Source: Betaproteobacteria bacterium (GTDB lineage Bacteria > Pseudomonadota > Gammaproteobacteria > Burkholderiales > Burkholderiaceae_C). Taken from it: a stretch of DNA of 9,471 nt. Below the pieces are notes generated by a model. That model searched no databases and was not told where the DNA came from. It was given only the letters and a program-made list of their open reading frames with translations. This document shows positions 1 through 7,569 of the stretch, one piece after another. The first letter of the stretch is position 1, and every line of letters starts with the position of its first letter. Both the position numbers and the translations under genes were made by a program. Location of the stretch: assembly GCA_009922295.1 (NCBI GenBank), contig RFWA01000077.1:1-9471 (forward strand), given 5' to 3'.

Positions 1-91
1 ATTAATTTCATGAGTAGACCGTAGATTCAGACGAAGTCATTCTATCCATTCGCATCCCGCCGCCTCAGGCGTGTGGCATAGACGCAGGTCC

Positions 92-103
92 TACAATCCT
101 TGC
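92..103 (+). promoter_or_regulatory. possible -10 box just upstream of purB
   Basis: TACAAT at 92-97 is one base from the sigma-70 -10 consensus. The purB ATG begins at 104, about where transcription would start, so a leaderless mRNA is conceivable. There is no purine-rich ribosome binding site between the hexamer and the ATG. Against it, no good -35 hexamer sits 16-18 bases upstream and there is no TGn extension. The rest of 1-103 shows no gene or structure I can support. Confidence 0.25.
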
Positions 104-1398
<1,295 letters not shown>

Positions 1399-1483
1399 TG
1401 ACCCCCACGCTTGCCACTGCGTGTGCTGCGCTGCCCCCCGAGGGGGCTGCCCCGCCTTGGGGCGGCCCGGCGGCGAGACTGTA
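1399..1483. repeat. GC-rich double-hairpin intergenic element
   Basis: The whole purB-yaeQ spacer is built from GC-rich inverted repeats. Hairpin 1 pairs GCCCCC (1433-1438) with GGGGGC (1442-1447) around a three-base loop. Hairpin 2 pairs GCCCC (1449-1453) with GGGGC (1459-1463) around GCCTT. They follow each other almost without a gap and precede GGCCCGGCGGCG. From memory, very similar strings (CCCCCCGAGGGGGC followed by CCTTGGGGCGGCCCGG) recur between genes in Comamonadaceae genomes, so I infer a dispersed element. There is no T-run after either stem, so a classical intrinsic terminator is not indicated. No second copy occurs in this window. Confidence 0.6.
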
Positions 1484-2044
1484 ATGGCGCTCAAATCCAC
1501 GATCTTCAAAGCCAGTCTGCAAATTGCAGACATTGACCATGGCTACTACGCCGACCATGCGCTGACGCTGGCCAGGCATCCGAGTGAAACCGATGAGCGG
1601 ATGATGATCCGGCTCTGCGCCCTGGCGCTGCACGCCCACCAACTGCAGTCGGTGTGCCAAGGTGATGGGACACTGGCCTTCGGGGCCGGCCTGAGTGACC
1701 CGAATGAACCCGATGTATGGCTGCGAGATTTCACCGGCCGCACCCGGCTCTGGCTGGAGGTAGGGCAACCGGAGGACAAACCGCTGCTCAAGGCCTGCAG
1801 CCGAGCCGACCAGGTGGTTCTGTATTGCTTTAGCGGCTCGGCCGACATTTGGTGGCGCAGCATGCAGCCCAAACTGGCGCGGCCGCCCAATCTGGCCGTG
1901 TGGCGAATCCCCAGTGCGGCAGCGCAAGCCCTGATCCCGATGGCGCAACGCAGCATGCAGCTGCAGGCCACTGTTCAGGAGGGCGTTTTGATGCTCGGAG
2001 ACGGTGCGCTCACGGTGGACGTGGAACCCTTGCGCTGGAAATAG
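1484..2044 (+). CDS. yaeQ: YaeQ family protein
   Basis: The 186-residue product matches the YaeQ family in length and in order of motifs: start MALKSTIFKASL, RHPSETDERMM at 31-41, DPNEPDVWL at 72-80, LWLEVGQP at 89-96, a conserved Lys near 103, WW at 123-124, and a C-terminal QLQATVQEGVLML block. YaeQ proteins have a PD-(D/E)XK nuclease-like fold; E. coli YaeQ was first reported as a suppressor of an rfaH defect, but no enzymatic activity is firmly established. The ATG at 1484 is chosen because the family start aligns there; an open frame extends upstream to 1421 but runs through the GC-rich hairpin element. The ribosome binding site is weak. The last 70 bases are shared, antisense, with the convergent gene 1975-2445. 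Confidence 0.9.
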   Translation: MALKSTIFKASLQIADIDHGYYADHALTLARHPSETDERMMIRLCALALHAHQLQSVCQGDGTLAFGAGLSDPNEPDVWLRDFTGRTRLWLEVGQPEDKPLLKACSRADQVVLYCFSGSADIWWRSMQPKLARPPNLAVWRIPSAAAQALIPMAQRSMQLQATVQEGVLMLGDGALTVDVEPLRWK

Positions 2045-2445
2045 GCGCCGGCGCGCTCGGCGTAGCGATTGAAGCGCCAGGCGCTGGCCTCGAGAGTGAT
2101 CCGGCGCCAGGTCTGGCGCTTTTCAGCTGGGCGCATCTGGGTCCAGTACTGGACCTCGGCAAAGCTGCGGCCACAGCCCTTGCACTGCTCGTCGCCCTGG
2201 CTGGTGGAGCAGATGGCAATGCAGGGGGCGTCGGGCGTGGTGTCGTACCAGGCCAGCCAGGCGTCCAGGGCGGCTGGCGGGAAGGAAAACTCGTCGGCCT
2301 CGGTCTCATGGTAAAACACCAGCAAGGCATACACCTCAGCCAAGGCGCGCGTGGGCGCAGCCAACGAGAAGCCGTCAGGCGAGGGGCTTTTTTCGCGCCA
2401 GTGGTTGATGGCCGACTCGATGTCGGTGATGTGAATGCCTGCCAT
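1975..2445 (-). CDS. DUF3717/DUF1289-type cysteine-cluster protein
   Basis: A 156-residue soluble protein of unknown function. Residues 1-50 (start MAGIHITDIESAINHWR) resemble the DUF3717 domain. Residues 74-115 fit DUF1289: PCIAIC, then CKGCGRS, then WTQMRPAEKRQTWRRI. Four cysteines (C75, C79, C88, C91) are spaced like a metal or Fe-S ligand set, which is inference. A basic, Ser/Pro-rich tail after about residue 120 includes the stretch overlapping yaeQ. The ATG at 2443-2445 is the natural DUF3717 start, but only a C-run precedes it and no ribosome binding site is visible. TATCAT lies nine bases upstream, so a very short leader is possible. DUF1289 proteins are small and widespread in proteobacteria; the family is recognised, the role is not. 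Confidence 0.8.
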   Translation of the reverse strand: MAGIHITDIESAINHWREKSPSPDGFSLAAPTRALAEVYALLVFYHETEADEFSFPPAALDAWLAWYDTTPDAPCIAICSTSQGDEQCKGCGRSFAEVQYWTQMRPAEKRQTWRRITLEASAWRFNRYAERAGAYFQRKGSTSTVSAPSPSIKTPS

Positions 2446-2505
2446 GGGGGGATGATGATAGCCGGGTGGGCAGTCGCACAGCGGATGAACTGCGCCAGCA
2501 ACCCC

Positions 2506-2520
2506 AGGCTTTCAAAGCCT
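2506..2520. promoter_or_regulatory. perfect 7-bp dyad over the riboswitch promoter -35
   Basis: AGGCTTT (2506-2512), a central C, and AAAGCCT (2514-2520) form a perfect inverted repeat. It overlaps the proposed -35 hexamer (2511-2516), where a repressor would block RNA polymerase. I do not recognise the motif as a known regulator box. It lies in the divergent spacer, so it could also serve the leftward gene. Chance occurrence is possible. Confidence 0.4.
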
Positions 2521-2539
2521 AACCGAGGCGTGGTGTAAT
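2511..2539 (+). promoter_or_regulatory. sigma-70 type promoter of the riboswitch-TerC transcript
   Basis: TTCAAA (2511-2516, four of six consensus bases), a 17-base spacer and TGTAAT (2534-2539, five of six) form a good promoter. TG at 2531-2532, one base before the hexamer, adds an extended -10. The predicted start near 2546 coincides with the first conserved bases of the riboswitch, which supports the call independently. Confidence 0.6.
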
Positions 2540-2545
2540 CCAGTC

Positions 2546-2741
2546 TGAAGGGGAGTAGCCCCCCGTTGATGCGTCGTCAATACGAGCCGCCTTGCGGCGC
2601 TCCGGTTCATCAGATGACACGGTTCACCGTGCACCATCGGGCAAGACCTTCGCCATGCACTTGCCGTGCAGCGCGCGAAGGCGTTCTCGTCCCATCCTTT
2701 GCCATAGCCCGGCCGGTGTTGACTAAGCCAACATGGAAAGG
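2546..2741 (+). promoter_or_regulatory. yybP-ykoY (manganese) riboswitch
   Basis: The leader of the TerC-family gene starts with GAAGGGGAGTAGC, the hallmark 5' element of the yybP-ykoY class. It continues with a CGTCGTCAATACGAG block, stem CACGG/CCGTG (2618-2622/2627-2631) with loop TTCA, and GGGCAAGACC at 2639-2648. A long hairpin CCTTCGC/GCGAAGG (2647-2653/2675-2681) carries an inner stem TGCAC/GTGCA. A further small hairpin TGTTG/CAACA (2717-2721/2729-2733) lies directly before the ribosome binding site GGAAAGG (2735-2741). This class binds Mn2+ and commonly turns on manganese-export or related membrane proteins. No T-run terminator is visible before the gene, so control by access to the ribosome binding site is more likely here, by inference. 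The 3' limit is approximate. Confidence 0.88.
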
Positions 2742-2748
2742 TATTTCA

Positions 2749-3438
2749 ATGGAACTTTTTTCTGCCCCCTGGTGGTCCGCCCTGATGGCGATCATCCTGA
2801 TCGATCTGGTCCTCGCGGGCGACAACGCCATCGTCATCGCGCTGGCCGCGCGCAATCTGCCGGCACAGCTGCAAAAAAAGGCCATCATCTGGGGCACCGT
2901 CGGCGCGATTGGCGTTCGCGCTGTGATGACGGTGGGTGTGGTCTGGCTGCTTCAGGTGCCCGGCCTGATGCTCGTCGGTGGCCTGGGTCTGGTCTGGATT
3001 GCCTACAAGTTGCTGGCTGATCAAGGCGGCAGCGAGCACGAGGCTCCCGTGGTGAGCACCTTCTGGGGCGCCATGAAAACCATCGTCGTGGCCGACGCGC
3101 TGATGGGCGTGGACAATGTACTCGGCGTCGCCGGGGCCGCCCATGGTGCCTTCGACCTGGTGATCATCGGGCTACTGATCAGCGTGCCCATCGTGGTGTT
3201 TGGCAGCTCAGTGGTGCTCAAGCTGGTCGAACGTTTTCCCGTCATCATCCAGATCGGCGCTGCGGTGCTGGCTGTGACTGCCGCCAAGATGATCATCAAC
3301 GAACCCATGCTCGACAGCGTGTTTGACGGGCCAGCCCTGCCAAACACGGCGGCGCGATGGGGCACTTACCTGATTACGGTGGCCGCCGTGCTGGGTGGTG
3401 GGCGCTGGGCTACCCGGCGTGCCGCAACGCGCACTTGA
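2749..3438 (+). CDS. TerC/YjbE-family integral membrane protein, probable Mn2+ exporter
   Basis: The 229-residue, strongly hydrophobic protein has roughly seven membrane segments. It carries the two TerC-family repeats with acidic residues inside the membrane: DLVLAGDNAIVIALA (D19, D25, N26) and ADALMGVDNVLGVAGAA (D116, D122, N123). It fits the riboswitch-associated YjbE subfamily of TerC proteins. Related members (E. coli Alx, Bacillus YkoY and MeeF/MeeY) export or handle Mn2+; the substrate here is inferred from the riboswitch. The ATG at 2749 is chosen because GGAAAGG sits seven bases upstream and homology starts there. An open frame back to 2566 runs through the riboswitch and is not coding. 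The next gene begins 31 bases downstream, so co-transcription is likely. Confidence 0.9.
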   Translation: MELFSAPWWSALMAIILIDLVLAGDNAIVIALAARNLPAQLQKKAIIWGTVGAIGVRAVMTVGVVWLLQVPGLMLVGGLGLVWIAYKLLADQGGSEHEAPVVSTFWGAMKTIVVADALMGVDNVLGVAGAAHGAFDLVIIGLLISVPIVVFGSSVVLKLVERFPVIIQIGAAVLAVTAAKMIINEPMLDSVFDGPALPNTAARWGTYLITVAAVLGGGRWATRRAATRT

Positions 3439-3469
3439 GGCTCTAAGGGCGGTGCTATGCTGAGGCACC

Positions 3470-3823
3470 ATGAAACTGATCCTGAAATGGCTGCTTAGCG
3501 CGACGGCTTTGCTGGCGGTAGCCTATCTGTACGAGGGCGTCGAGGTGCGCAGCTTTGGCGCGGCTTTGACGGCAGCCTTCGTGATCGGGTTGTTGAACAT
3601 GCTGCTGCGCCCATTGCTGGTCCTGTTGACTCTGCCGGTCACGGTGCTCACCCTGGGCCTGTTTTTGTTTGTGATCAATGCTCTGATGTTTTGGTGGGCC
3701 GCCAGTCTGCTGAATGGCTTTTATGTCAGTGGCTTTGGCGCTGCCCTGCTGGGATCGCTGATTTATTCGATGTTTGGCGTCGTGATCGACTCAGCGCTCC
3801 AGCGCCTGTTCTCGCAACGCTGA
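3470..3823 (+). CDS. small four-helix membrane protein, phage holin family 4 / YvlD type
   Basis: A 117-residue inner-membrane protein with four hydrophobic segments (about 3-21, 30-50, 54-82 and 92-111). The pattern GLLNMLLRPLLVLLTLPVTV followed by GLFLFVINALMFWW is typical of the phage holin family 4 superfamily 2 (YvlD-like) proteins. Despite the name, most chromosomal members are not phage lysis proteins and their function is unknown. GAGG at 3462-3465 is a suitable ribosome binding site for ATG 3470. The short GGTGC/GCACC inverted repeat (3451-3455/3465-3469) partly covers that site. The gene lies 31 bases after the TerC-family gene, so it may be part of the Mn-responsive transcript. Its last 33 bases overlap the convergent protease gene. 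Confidence 0.85.
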   Translation: MKLILKWLLSATALLAVAYLYEGVEVRSFGAALTAAFVIGLLNMLLRPLLVLLTLPVTVLTLGLFLFVINALMFWWAASLLNGFYVSGFGAALLGSLIYSMFGVVIDSALQRLFSQR

Positions 3824-5395
3824 CTCCAGTTGCCGGCGACGGGTGTCGATGATCGACGCCTCGATATGGTCCGCATTGGGGTTCAGACTGACCCCCCGGC
3901 GCAGCAGGTCCTGCGCTGCCTTGAGCCGGTCGAGCGCCGCCGCCGTATCGAGTTGTGCTGCGCGTGCCTCGGCCTCGGCGCGTAAAGCGCGCAGGGTCTG
4001 GCGCTGTGCCGAATAGGCACTGGCGAGCAGTTGCCAGGCCTGGGCATCACGCGGGTGTTCCGCCACCCACAACTGCAAGCGCTCAGCCACGGCCAGCCAC
4101 ACAGCCGCCTGCCCCGACTGCAGCGCCAATTGCCCTCGCAGCAGCAATTCAGGTCGGCGCATGGGGACCGCGTCGCGATCAGTTACTGAAACGGTGTCAA
4201 GCTGGGCCTGAGCTGAACGCCAGTCACCGGCCGCGAGGCTGAGTTCAGCCTGCAGCCAGCCCGCAAGCAATGTGCCAACTGGGTCTGAGGACACTAAGGC
4301 CTTGAGCCGATCCAGATAGGTGCTGGCTGCAACATCATCACGCAAACGTCCGGCAGCCAGCACGCTGGCATACAGCACTCCGGCATGACGTGCAGCCATC
4401 GATGGCGGTGCAGACACAGGCCAACTGTCGGCCTCTAGCAGCAAACCACGCAAGCCGTCAACCCCGGGATTGGACAGGACGCGGGCGCGGCCCACCATCA
4501 TGGCGTGTTCCAGCGATGGCGTCGGGACGGGAGCCAAAGAGCCCGCCGTCAACTGGCGGCTTTGCATGTCGGCGATGCGCTCGGTCGTCAGGGGATGGCT
4601 GCGCAGGTAGGGGTAGGCACCGTTGTCATTGAGGCGCGAGGCCTTTTGCAGTTTGTCGAACATACCCACAAACCCACGCGCGTCAAAACCGGCGTCGGTC
4701 ATGATCCCGTACCCGCCACGGTCAGCCTCTCGTTCCATGTCTCTTGAAAAATTCAGCTGTCCCTGGGCCAATGCCGCCTGTCCACCCACCATCAGCGCAT
4801 TGGCCGCGTCTGTGCTTTTGCTGGCGGCCAATGCCCCGAGAATCAATGCGCCCACCAGCCAGGGCCCTTGTTGGCCCTGACGCGCGATCAAACGTGAGAT
4901 GTGCCGCTGAGTCACGTGACTGAGCTCGTGCCCGAGCACCGAGGCCAGTTCGTCGGCGCTACCGACCACGGCCAGTAGGCCCAGATGCACGCCAAAGTAG
5001 CCGCCCGGCAGGGCAAACGCATTCACCGTGCGGTCGCGCCCAAGCATGATCTCCCAGGCAAATCGATCCTGCAATTCAGGCGACAGGTCACCCCGAGCCC
5101 GCGCCGCGGCCAGCAGTGGTTGCCAGATGCCCTGGACATAGCCGACCAGCACCGGGTCGTCCAGGTAGTCAGGGTCCCGGTAGATTTCACGCGCGATCCG
5201 GTCGCCCAACCGGCGTTCGGCGCTGCTACTCATCTCGCCACCGTCACCCAAGGTTGGCAATAGTGTGCTGTTTGCACCGACCGGCTGAGCCTGCACCAGG
5301 GGCACTTGCAGCCAGTCAAACGCTATCAAAATAATAGCTGCAAAAGCATATTTCATAAGGCTTGGAGCCAGTTTTGACATGACGATTTGTCGCAA
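3791..5395 (-). CDS. bepA: periplasmic M48 family metalloprotease with TPR-like C-terminus (BepA/YfgC type)
   Basis: The 534-residue precursor begins with a signal peptide (hydrophobic core about 15-25, likely cleavage after VQA near 36). The M48 zinc site HELSH is at 156-160, and EREAD at 221-225 supplies the third ligand, E221. SHPLTTERI around H267 corresponds, by my reading, to the His-switch segment of E. coli BepA. A Gly/Ala-rich hydrophobic loop lies at 179-190, and residues beyond about 310 look like TPR helices. In E. coli, BepA degrades or helps assemble outer-membrane proteins such as LptD; the same role is inferred. The start used is TTG at 5393-5395, because AGGAA lies six bases upstream; ATG at 5378-5380 (MSKLAPS) is a possible alternative but lacks such a site. 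A 17-base palindrome lies in the signal-peptide codons. The 3' end overlaps the holin-like gene by 33 bases. Confidence 0.88.
   Translation of the reverse strand: MRQIVMSKLAPSLMKYAFAAIILIAFDWLQVPLVQAQPVGANSTLLPTLGDGGEMSSSAERRLGDRIAREIYRDPDYLDDPVLVGYVQGIWQPLLAAARARGDLSPELQDRFAWEIMLGRDRTVNAFALPGGYFGVHLGLLAVVGSADELASVLGHELSHVTQRHISRLIARQGQQGPWLVGALILGALAASKSTDAANALMVGGQAALAQGQLNFSRDMEREADRGGYGIMTDAGFDARGFVGMFDKLQKASRLNDNGAYPYLRSHPLTTERIADMQSRQLTAGSLAPVPTPSLEHAMMVGRARVLSNPGVDGLRGLLLEADSWPVSAPPSMAARHAGVLYASVLAAGRLRDDVAASTYLDRLKALVSSDPVGTLLAGWLQAELSLAAGDWRSAQAQLDTVSVTDRDAVPMRRPELLLRGQLALQSGQAAVWLAVAERLQLWVAEHPRDAQAWQLLASAYSAQRQTLRALRAEAEARAAQLDTAAALDRLKAAQDLLRRGVSLNPNADHIEASIIDTRRRQLESALREQALER
5322..5338. 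repeat. AT-rich palindromic repeat inside the bepA signal-peptide codons
   Basis: GCTAT (5322-5326) and ATAGC (5334-5338) flank CAAAATA, giving a 17-base stem-loop sequence. From memory, GCTATCAAAATAATAGC with a following TGC is a common dispersed motif in Comamonadaceae, usually between genes. Here it is read in frame on the - strand as A-A-I-I-L-I-A, forming the hydrophobic core of the signal peptide. The classification as a dispersed repeat is recall, and only one copy occurs in this window. Confidence 0.55.
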
Positions 5396-5496
5396 TTGGA
5401 ATTCCTAGAAGGGCGGAACGTATGATGCACGATTGAGGTCAACGCTTTGTAAACTGGGCGCTGACGACCCGTCATGTCAACCAAGGTGATTTTTTC

Positions 5497-5988
5497 ATGA
5501 GTGCTTTGACGCATTTTGACAGCCAAGGACAGGCCCACATGGTCGATGTGGCGGCTAAACCCAGCACACACCGGGTTGCCGTCGCCTCCGGGCGGATCGA
5601 CATGTTGCCGACCACCCTGGCGTTGATTGAGGCAGGCAACGCCAAAAAGGGAGATGTGTTGGGCATCGCCCGCATCGCCGGCATTCAGGCCGCGAAAAAA
5701 ACAAGCGACTTGATCCCGCTCTGCCACCCCCTGGCGCTGACCCGGATTGCGATTGATTTTGAAACCGCTCAGGCCAGAGCCAATGAGCCCGCCACCGTGA
5801 TTTGTACTTCCAGGGTCGAAACCGTGGGCCCCACCGGCGTCGAGATGGAAGCCCTCACCGCCCTGCAGGTGGCGCTGCTGACCATTTACGACATGTGCAA
5901 GGCCGTGGACCGCGGCATGACCATCAATGACTGCAAGTTGCTTGAGAAGCACGGGGGCAAGAGCGGCAGTTTTGTGAACACCCTTTAA
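5497..5988 (+). CDS. moaC: cyclic pyranopterin monophosphate synthase MoaC
   Basis: MoaC makes cyclic pyranopterin monophosphate from the 3',8-cyclo-dihydro-GTP produced by MoaA, the first stage of molybdenum cofactor synthesis in the cytoplasm. The 163-residue product has normal length and all family blocks: MVDVAAK at 15-21, [18 protein letters not shown] at 50-67, LIPLCHPL with H77, [12 protein letters not shown] at 111-122, and [12 protein letters not shown] at 130-141, where D132 and K135 match the catalytic Asp/Lys pair of E. coli MoaC. It ends with [13 protein letters not shown] 5497 is preceded by AAGGTGA at 5483-5489, a good ribosome binding site. The gene is divergent from the protease and has no other moa gene beside it in the window. 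It looks intact. Confidence 0.97.
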   Translation: MSALTHFDSQGQAHMVDVAAKPSTHRVAVASGRIDMLPTTLALIEAGNAKKGDVLGIARIAGIQAAKKTSDLIPLCHPLALTRIAIDFETAQARANEPATVICTSRVETVGPTGVEMEALTALQVALLTIYDMCKAVDRGMTINDCKLLEKHGGKSGSFVNTL

Positions 5989-5997
5989 TTTCTAGCT

Positions 5998-6017
5998 GTG
6001 CACCCGGCAAAGTGCAC
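5998..6017. terminator. hairpin between convergent moaC and lipoprotein genes
   Basis: GTGCAC at 5998-6003 and again at 6012-6017 can pair across an eight-base loop. It lies in the 49-base spacer between two convergent stop codons, where a bidirectional terminator would be expected. There is no T-run on either side, so efficiency as an intrinsic terminator is doubtful. Confidence 0.35.
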
Positions 6018-6037
6018 CCACCACACACGCTGCAGAC

Positions 6038-7273
6038 TTAATCCAAGAGGTTGGCTAAAGGCATATAGTTGCGAACGCAACTCAAAAACATCTTGCCATC
6101 GCACTTGCGCTTGACATCTGCTGCCTGAGCGTCGCTAAAACCATTCTTTTTTGCGAAACTCAAAATTTCAGGGGGTGAAGCAAACTTAAAAATCTCAACC
6201 CTATTTCGCAAGTCATTGTTATAGTCGATTTGCCTTTTGATTAATTGATATCCCGTCGCTGCTTTTCCGTAGATATTGGTTTCCGTCGTCATCAAAATAT
6301 CATTGCTGCCGTAATTTTTGAGACTAACAATTATAAAAACGCTGCTCGCAGTGTCAGGTGCGATCTGGTAGGAAACCAATGTGTAGCCATTATTTTGCAG
6401 CTTTCGTGTATCCGCATAATTGATTAATTTTCCAATTTCGCCCGACAGCTTGTCTGAGGCGGAACTTAGGCCCTCACTGGGCAACTTCCAGGTGCCGTAG
6501 ACCATAGAGTAGTCGCCCGCATCCACATTTTGCGCAACTAGCTCATACCCAGCCGGGATTTTTTTATAGTATTTTTTGGTGATATTTTCACCATAAAATT
6601 CAGGCACACAACCCCGCATCGACTGGGCTACAGTTAAAGAGGTGTAAAAAACCTCCAGATTTTCTATATTATAAGAATATATTTTTTCAGATACAGCTGA
6701 TTCAATAGAGTTATATTTTCCGATGCAGTCAACTATCAGGTAATCGACCGAAACGTTCATATTAGCTAACCCAATCTGGCTAGCACTGCCTTGAACTATC
6801 AGCTGATAGGTATCTAAAGTGACTGCTGTTACCGAATTACTTTTATTGAGACTTGCAGCCTCGATACCATTGGCGTTCTGGCTCGCATTTTTTACACTTA
6901 CTTTATCGCCAATATGCAGTCCATGCGCTGGATGGTATAAGGTGATAGTGGTACTGCCGTTCGCGTTCGTCGCAGTATTCGTTGTTATGGCGTTTTTCAG
7001 AAAAAAGCTTTTGTGGTGATACGCCACGACATCCGCAATAATTTCCTGAGATCCGTTTTTTAATTCCCCCATGAATATGGACTGAATGCTTTCTGTGCTG
7101 CTTCCGGGTACAGCAGCGCTGGTGGACTGGCCGCTGTTGGCATCATATTTTGCATTCAGGTTGTCCAGTTGCGTCTGGCTGCTGGGCAGGCTCGGACTCA
7201 CTGCTGTACCGCCGCCGCAGGCAGCCATACCCATAACGCAAAGCACGGCCCAAAGCCTGTTCTTGATGTTCAT
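6038..7273 (-). CDS. putative outer-membrane lipoprotein of unknown function
   Basis: I do not recognise this 411-residue protein. MNIKNRLWAVLCVMGMAACG is a lipoprotein signal with lipobox MAAC (C19); the Met at -3 is unusual. Gly after the Cys argues against inner-membrane retention. A Ser/Thr/Asn-rich linker runs to about residue 65. Residues 108-160 contain TLYHPAHGLHIGDKVSV followed by ANGIEAASLN and VTAVTLDTYQLIV, resembling the HGL-x-x-GD beta module seen in some phage tail and E1-FCCH-like domains. The C-terminal half has three similar strands, GYELVAQNV (242), GYTLVSYQI (296) and GYQLIKRQI (341). Mature cysteines C183, C222, C391 and C399 could form disulfides. The start at 7271-7273 is chosen for its signal peptide; the open frame extends upstream to 7450 without such features. 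GGA lies seven bases upstream of the ATG. Most of the gene is clearly richer in A+T than its neighbours, which suggests transfer. Confidence 0.7.
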   Translation of the reverse strand: MNIKNRLWAVLCVMGMAACGGGTAVSPSLPSSQTQLDNLNAKYDANSGQSTSAAVPGSSTESIQSIFMGELKNGSQEIIADVVAYHHKSFFLKNAITTNTATNANGSTTITLYHPAHGLHIGDKVSVKNASQNANGIEAASLNKSNSVTAVTLDTYQLIVQGSASQIGLANMNVSVDYLIVDCIGKYNSIESAVSEKIYSYNIENLEVFYTSLTVAQSMRGCVPEFYGENITKKYYKKIPAGYELVAQNVDAGDYSMVYGTWKLPSEGLSSASDKLSGEIGKLINYADTRKLQNNGYTLVSYQIAPDTASSVFIIVSLKNYGSNDILMTTETNIYGKAATGYQLIKRQIDYNNDLRNRVEIFKFASPPEILSFAKKNGFSDAQAADVKRKCDGKMFLSCVRNYMPLANLLD

Positions 7274-7569
7274 TGCTGATCCATTTCTCTCATCGCGTCT
7301 ACATTCCAATGCGCCAAGCCAAGTCGGGGTCCATTGATCGGCAGTTCTTGGACCACCAGTGGCCCAGGTGATAAGTGCAGTAAGGCCCCGCCCGTTAGGC
7401 CGATTGTGCGCGCTCGAGGTCGGCCTTATGACTGTCTGAGACATGCGCACAGCCGTTTAACGCCGGATGGCTATCGATAAATTGAAGCTGCTGGAGAAGC
7501 ACATTAGCAATGTCGGACAGCGATTTTTGCCAAACATCCATCGACATCCTGAGAGGTCATAAACCGCCT
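7274..7569. other. 296-base spacer without a convincing gene
   Basis: This stretch lies upstream of the lipoprotein gene and downstream of the pglL-type gene, both on the - strand. It must hold the lipoprotein promoter, but I cannot point to a clear -35/-10 pair. It contains the inverted repeats at 7381-7428 and a 31-codon open frame at 7467-7562 (+) with no good ribosome binding site. No T-run terminator for the pglL-type gene is evident. Confidence 0.5.
7381..7428. repeat. competing inverted repeats around GGCCTTA
   Basis: TAAGGCC (7381-7387) is the reverse complement of GGCCTTA (7422-7428). A second arm, AGGCCGA (7397-7403), pairs with TCGGCCT (7420-7426) using the same right side. Only one of the two stems can form at a time. 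Role unknown. Confidence 0.45.

Noticed and set aside
2566..2748. N-terminal extension of the TerC-family protein
   Set aside because: The open frame runs through the riboswitch. Homology and the ribosome binding site both place the start at 2749.
5421..5426. TATGAT as -10 box for moaC
   Set aside because: The hexamer is good, but the nearest -35-like sequence (TTGGAA, 5396-5401) is 19 bases away, and no better pair was found in the divergent spacer.
7394..7461. Integron attC site suggested by GTTAGGC (7394-7400) and GTTTAAC (7455-7461)
   Set aside because: The two cores are in the wrong order for one attC site, and no matching partner core lies within a suitable distance on either side.
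7467..7562. 31-codon open frame starting MAIDKLKLLEKH on the + strand
   Set aside because: It has no good ribosome binding site, no family resemblance I can name, and a length easily reached by chance. The likeness of its LLEKH to the MoaC end is too short to matter.
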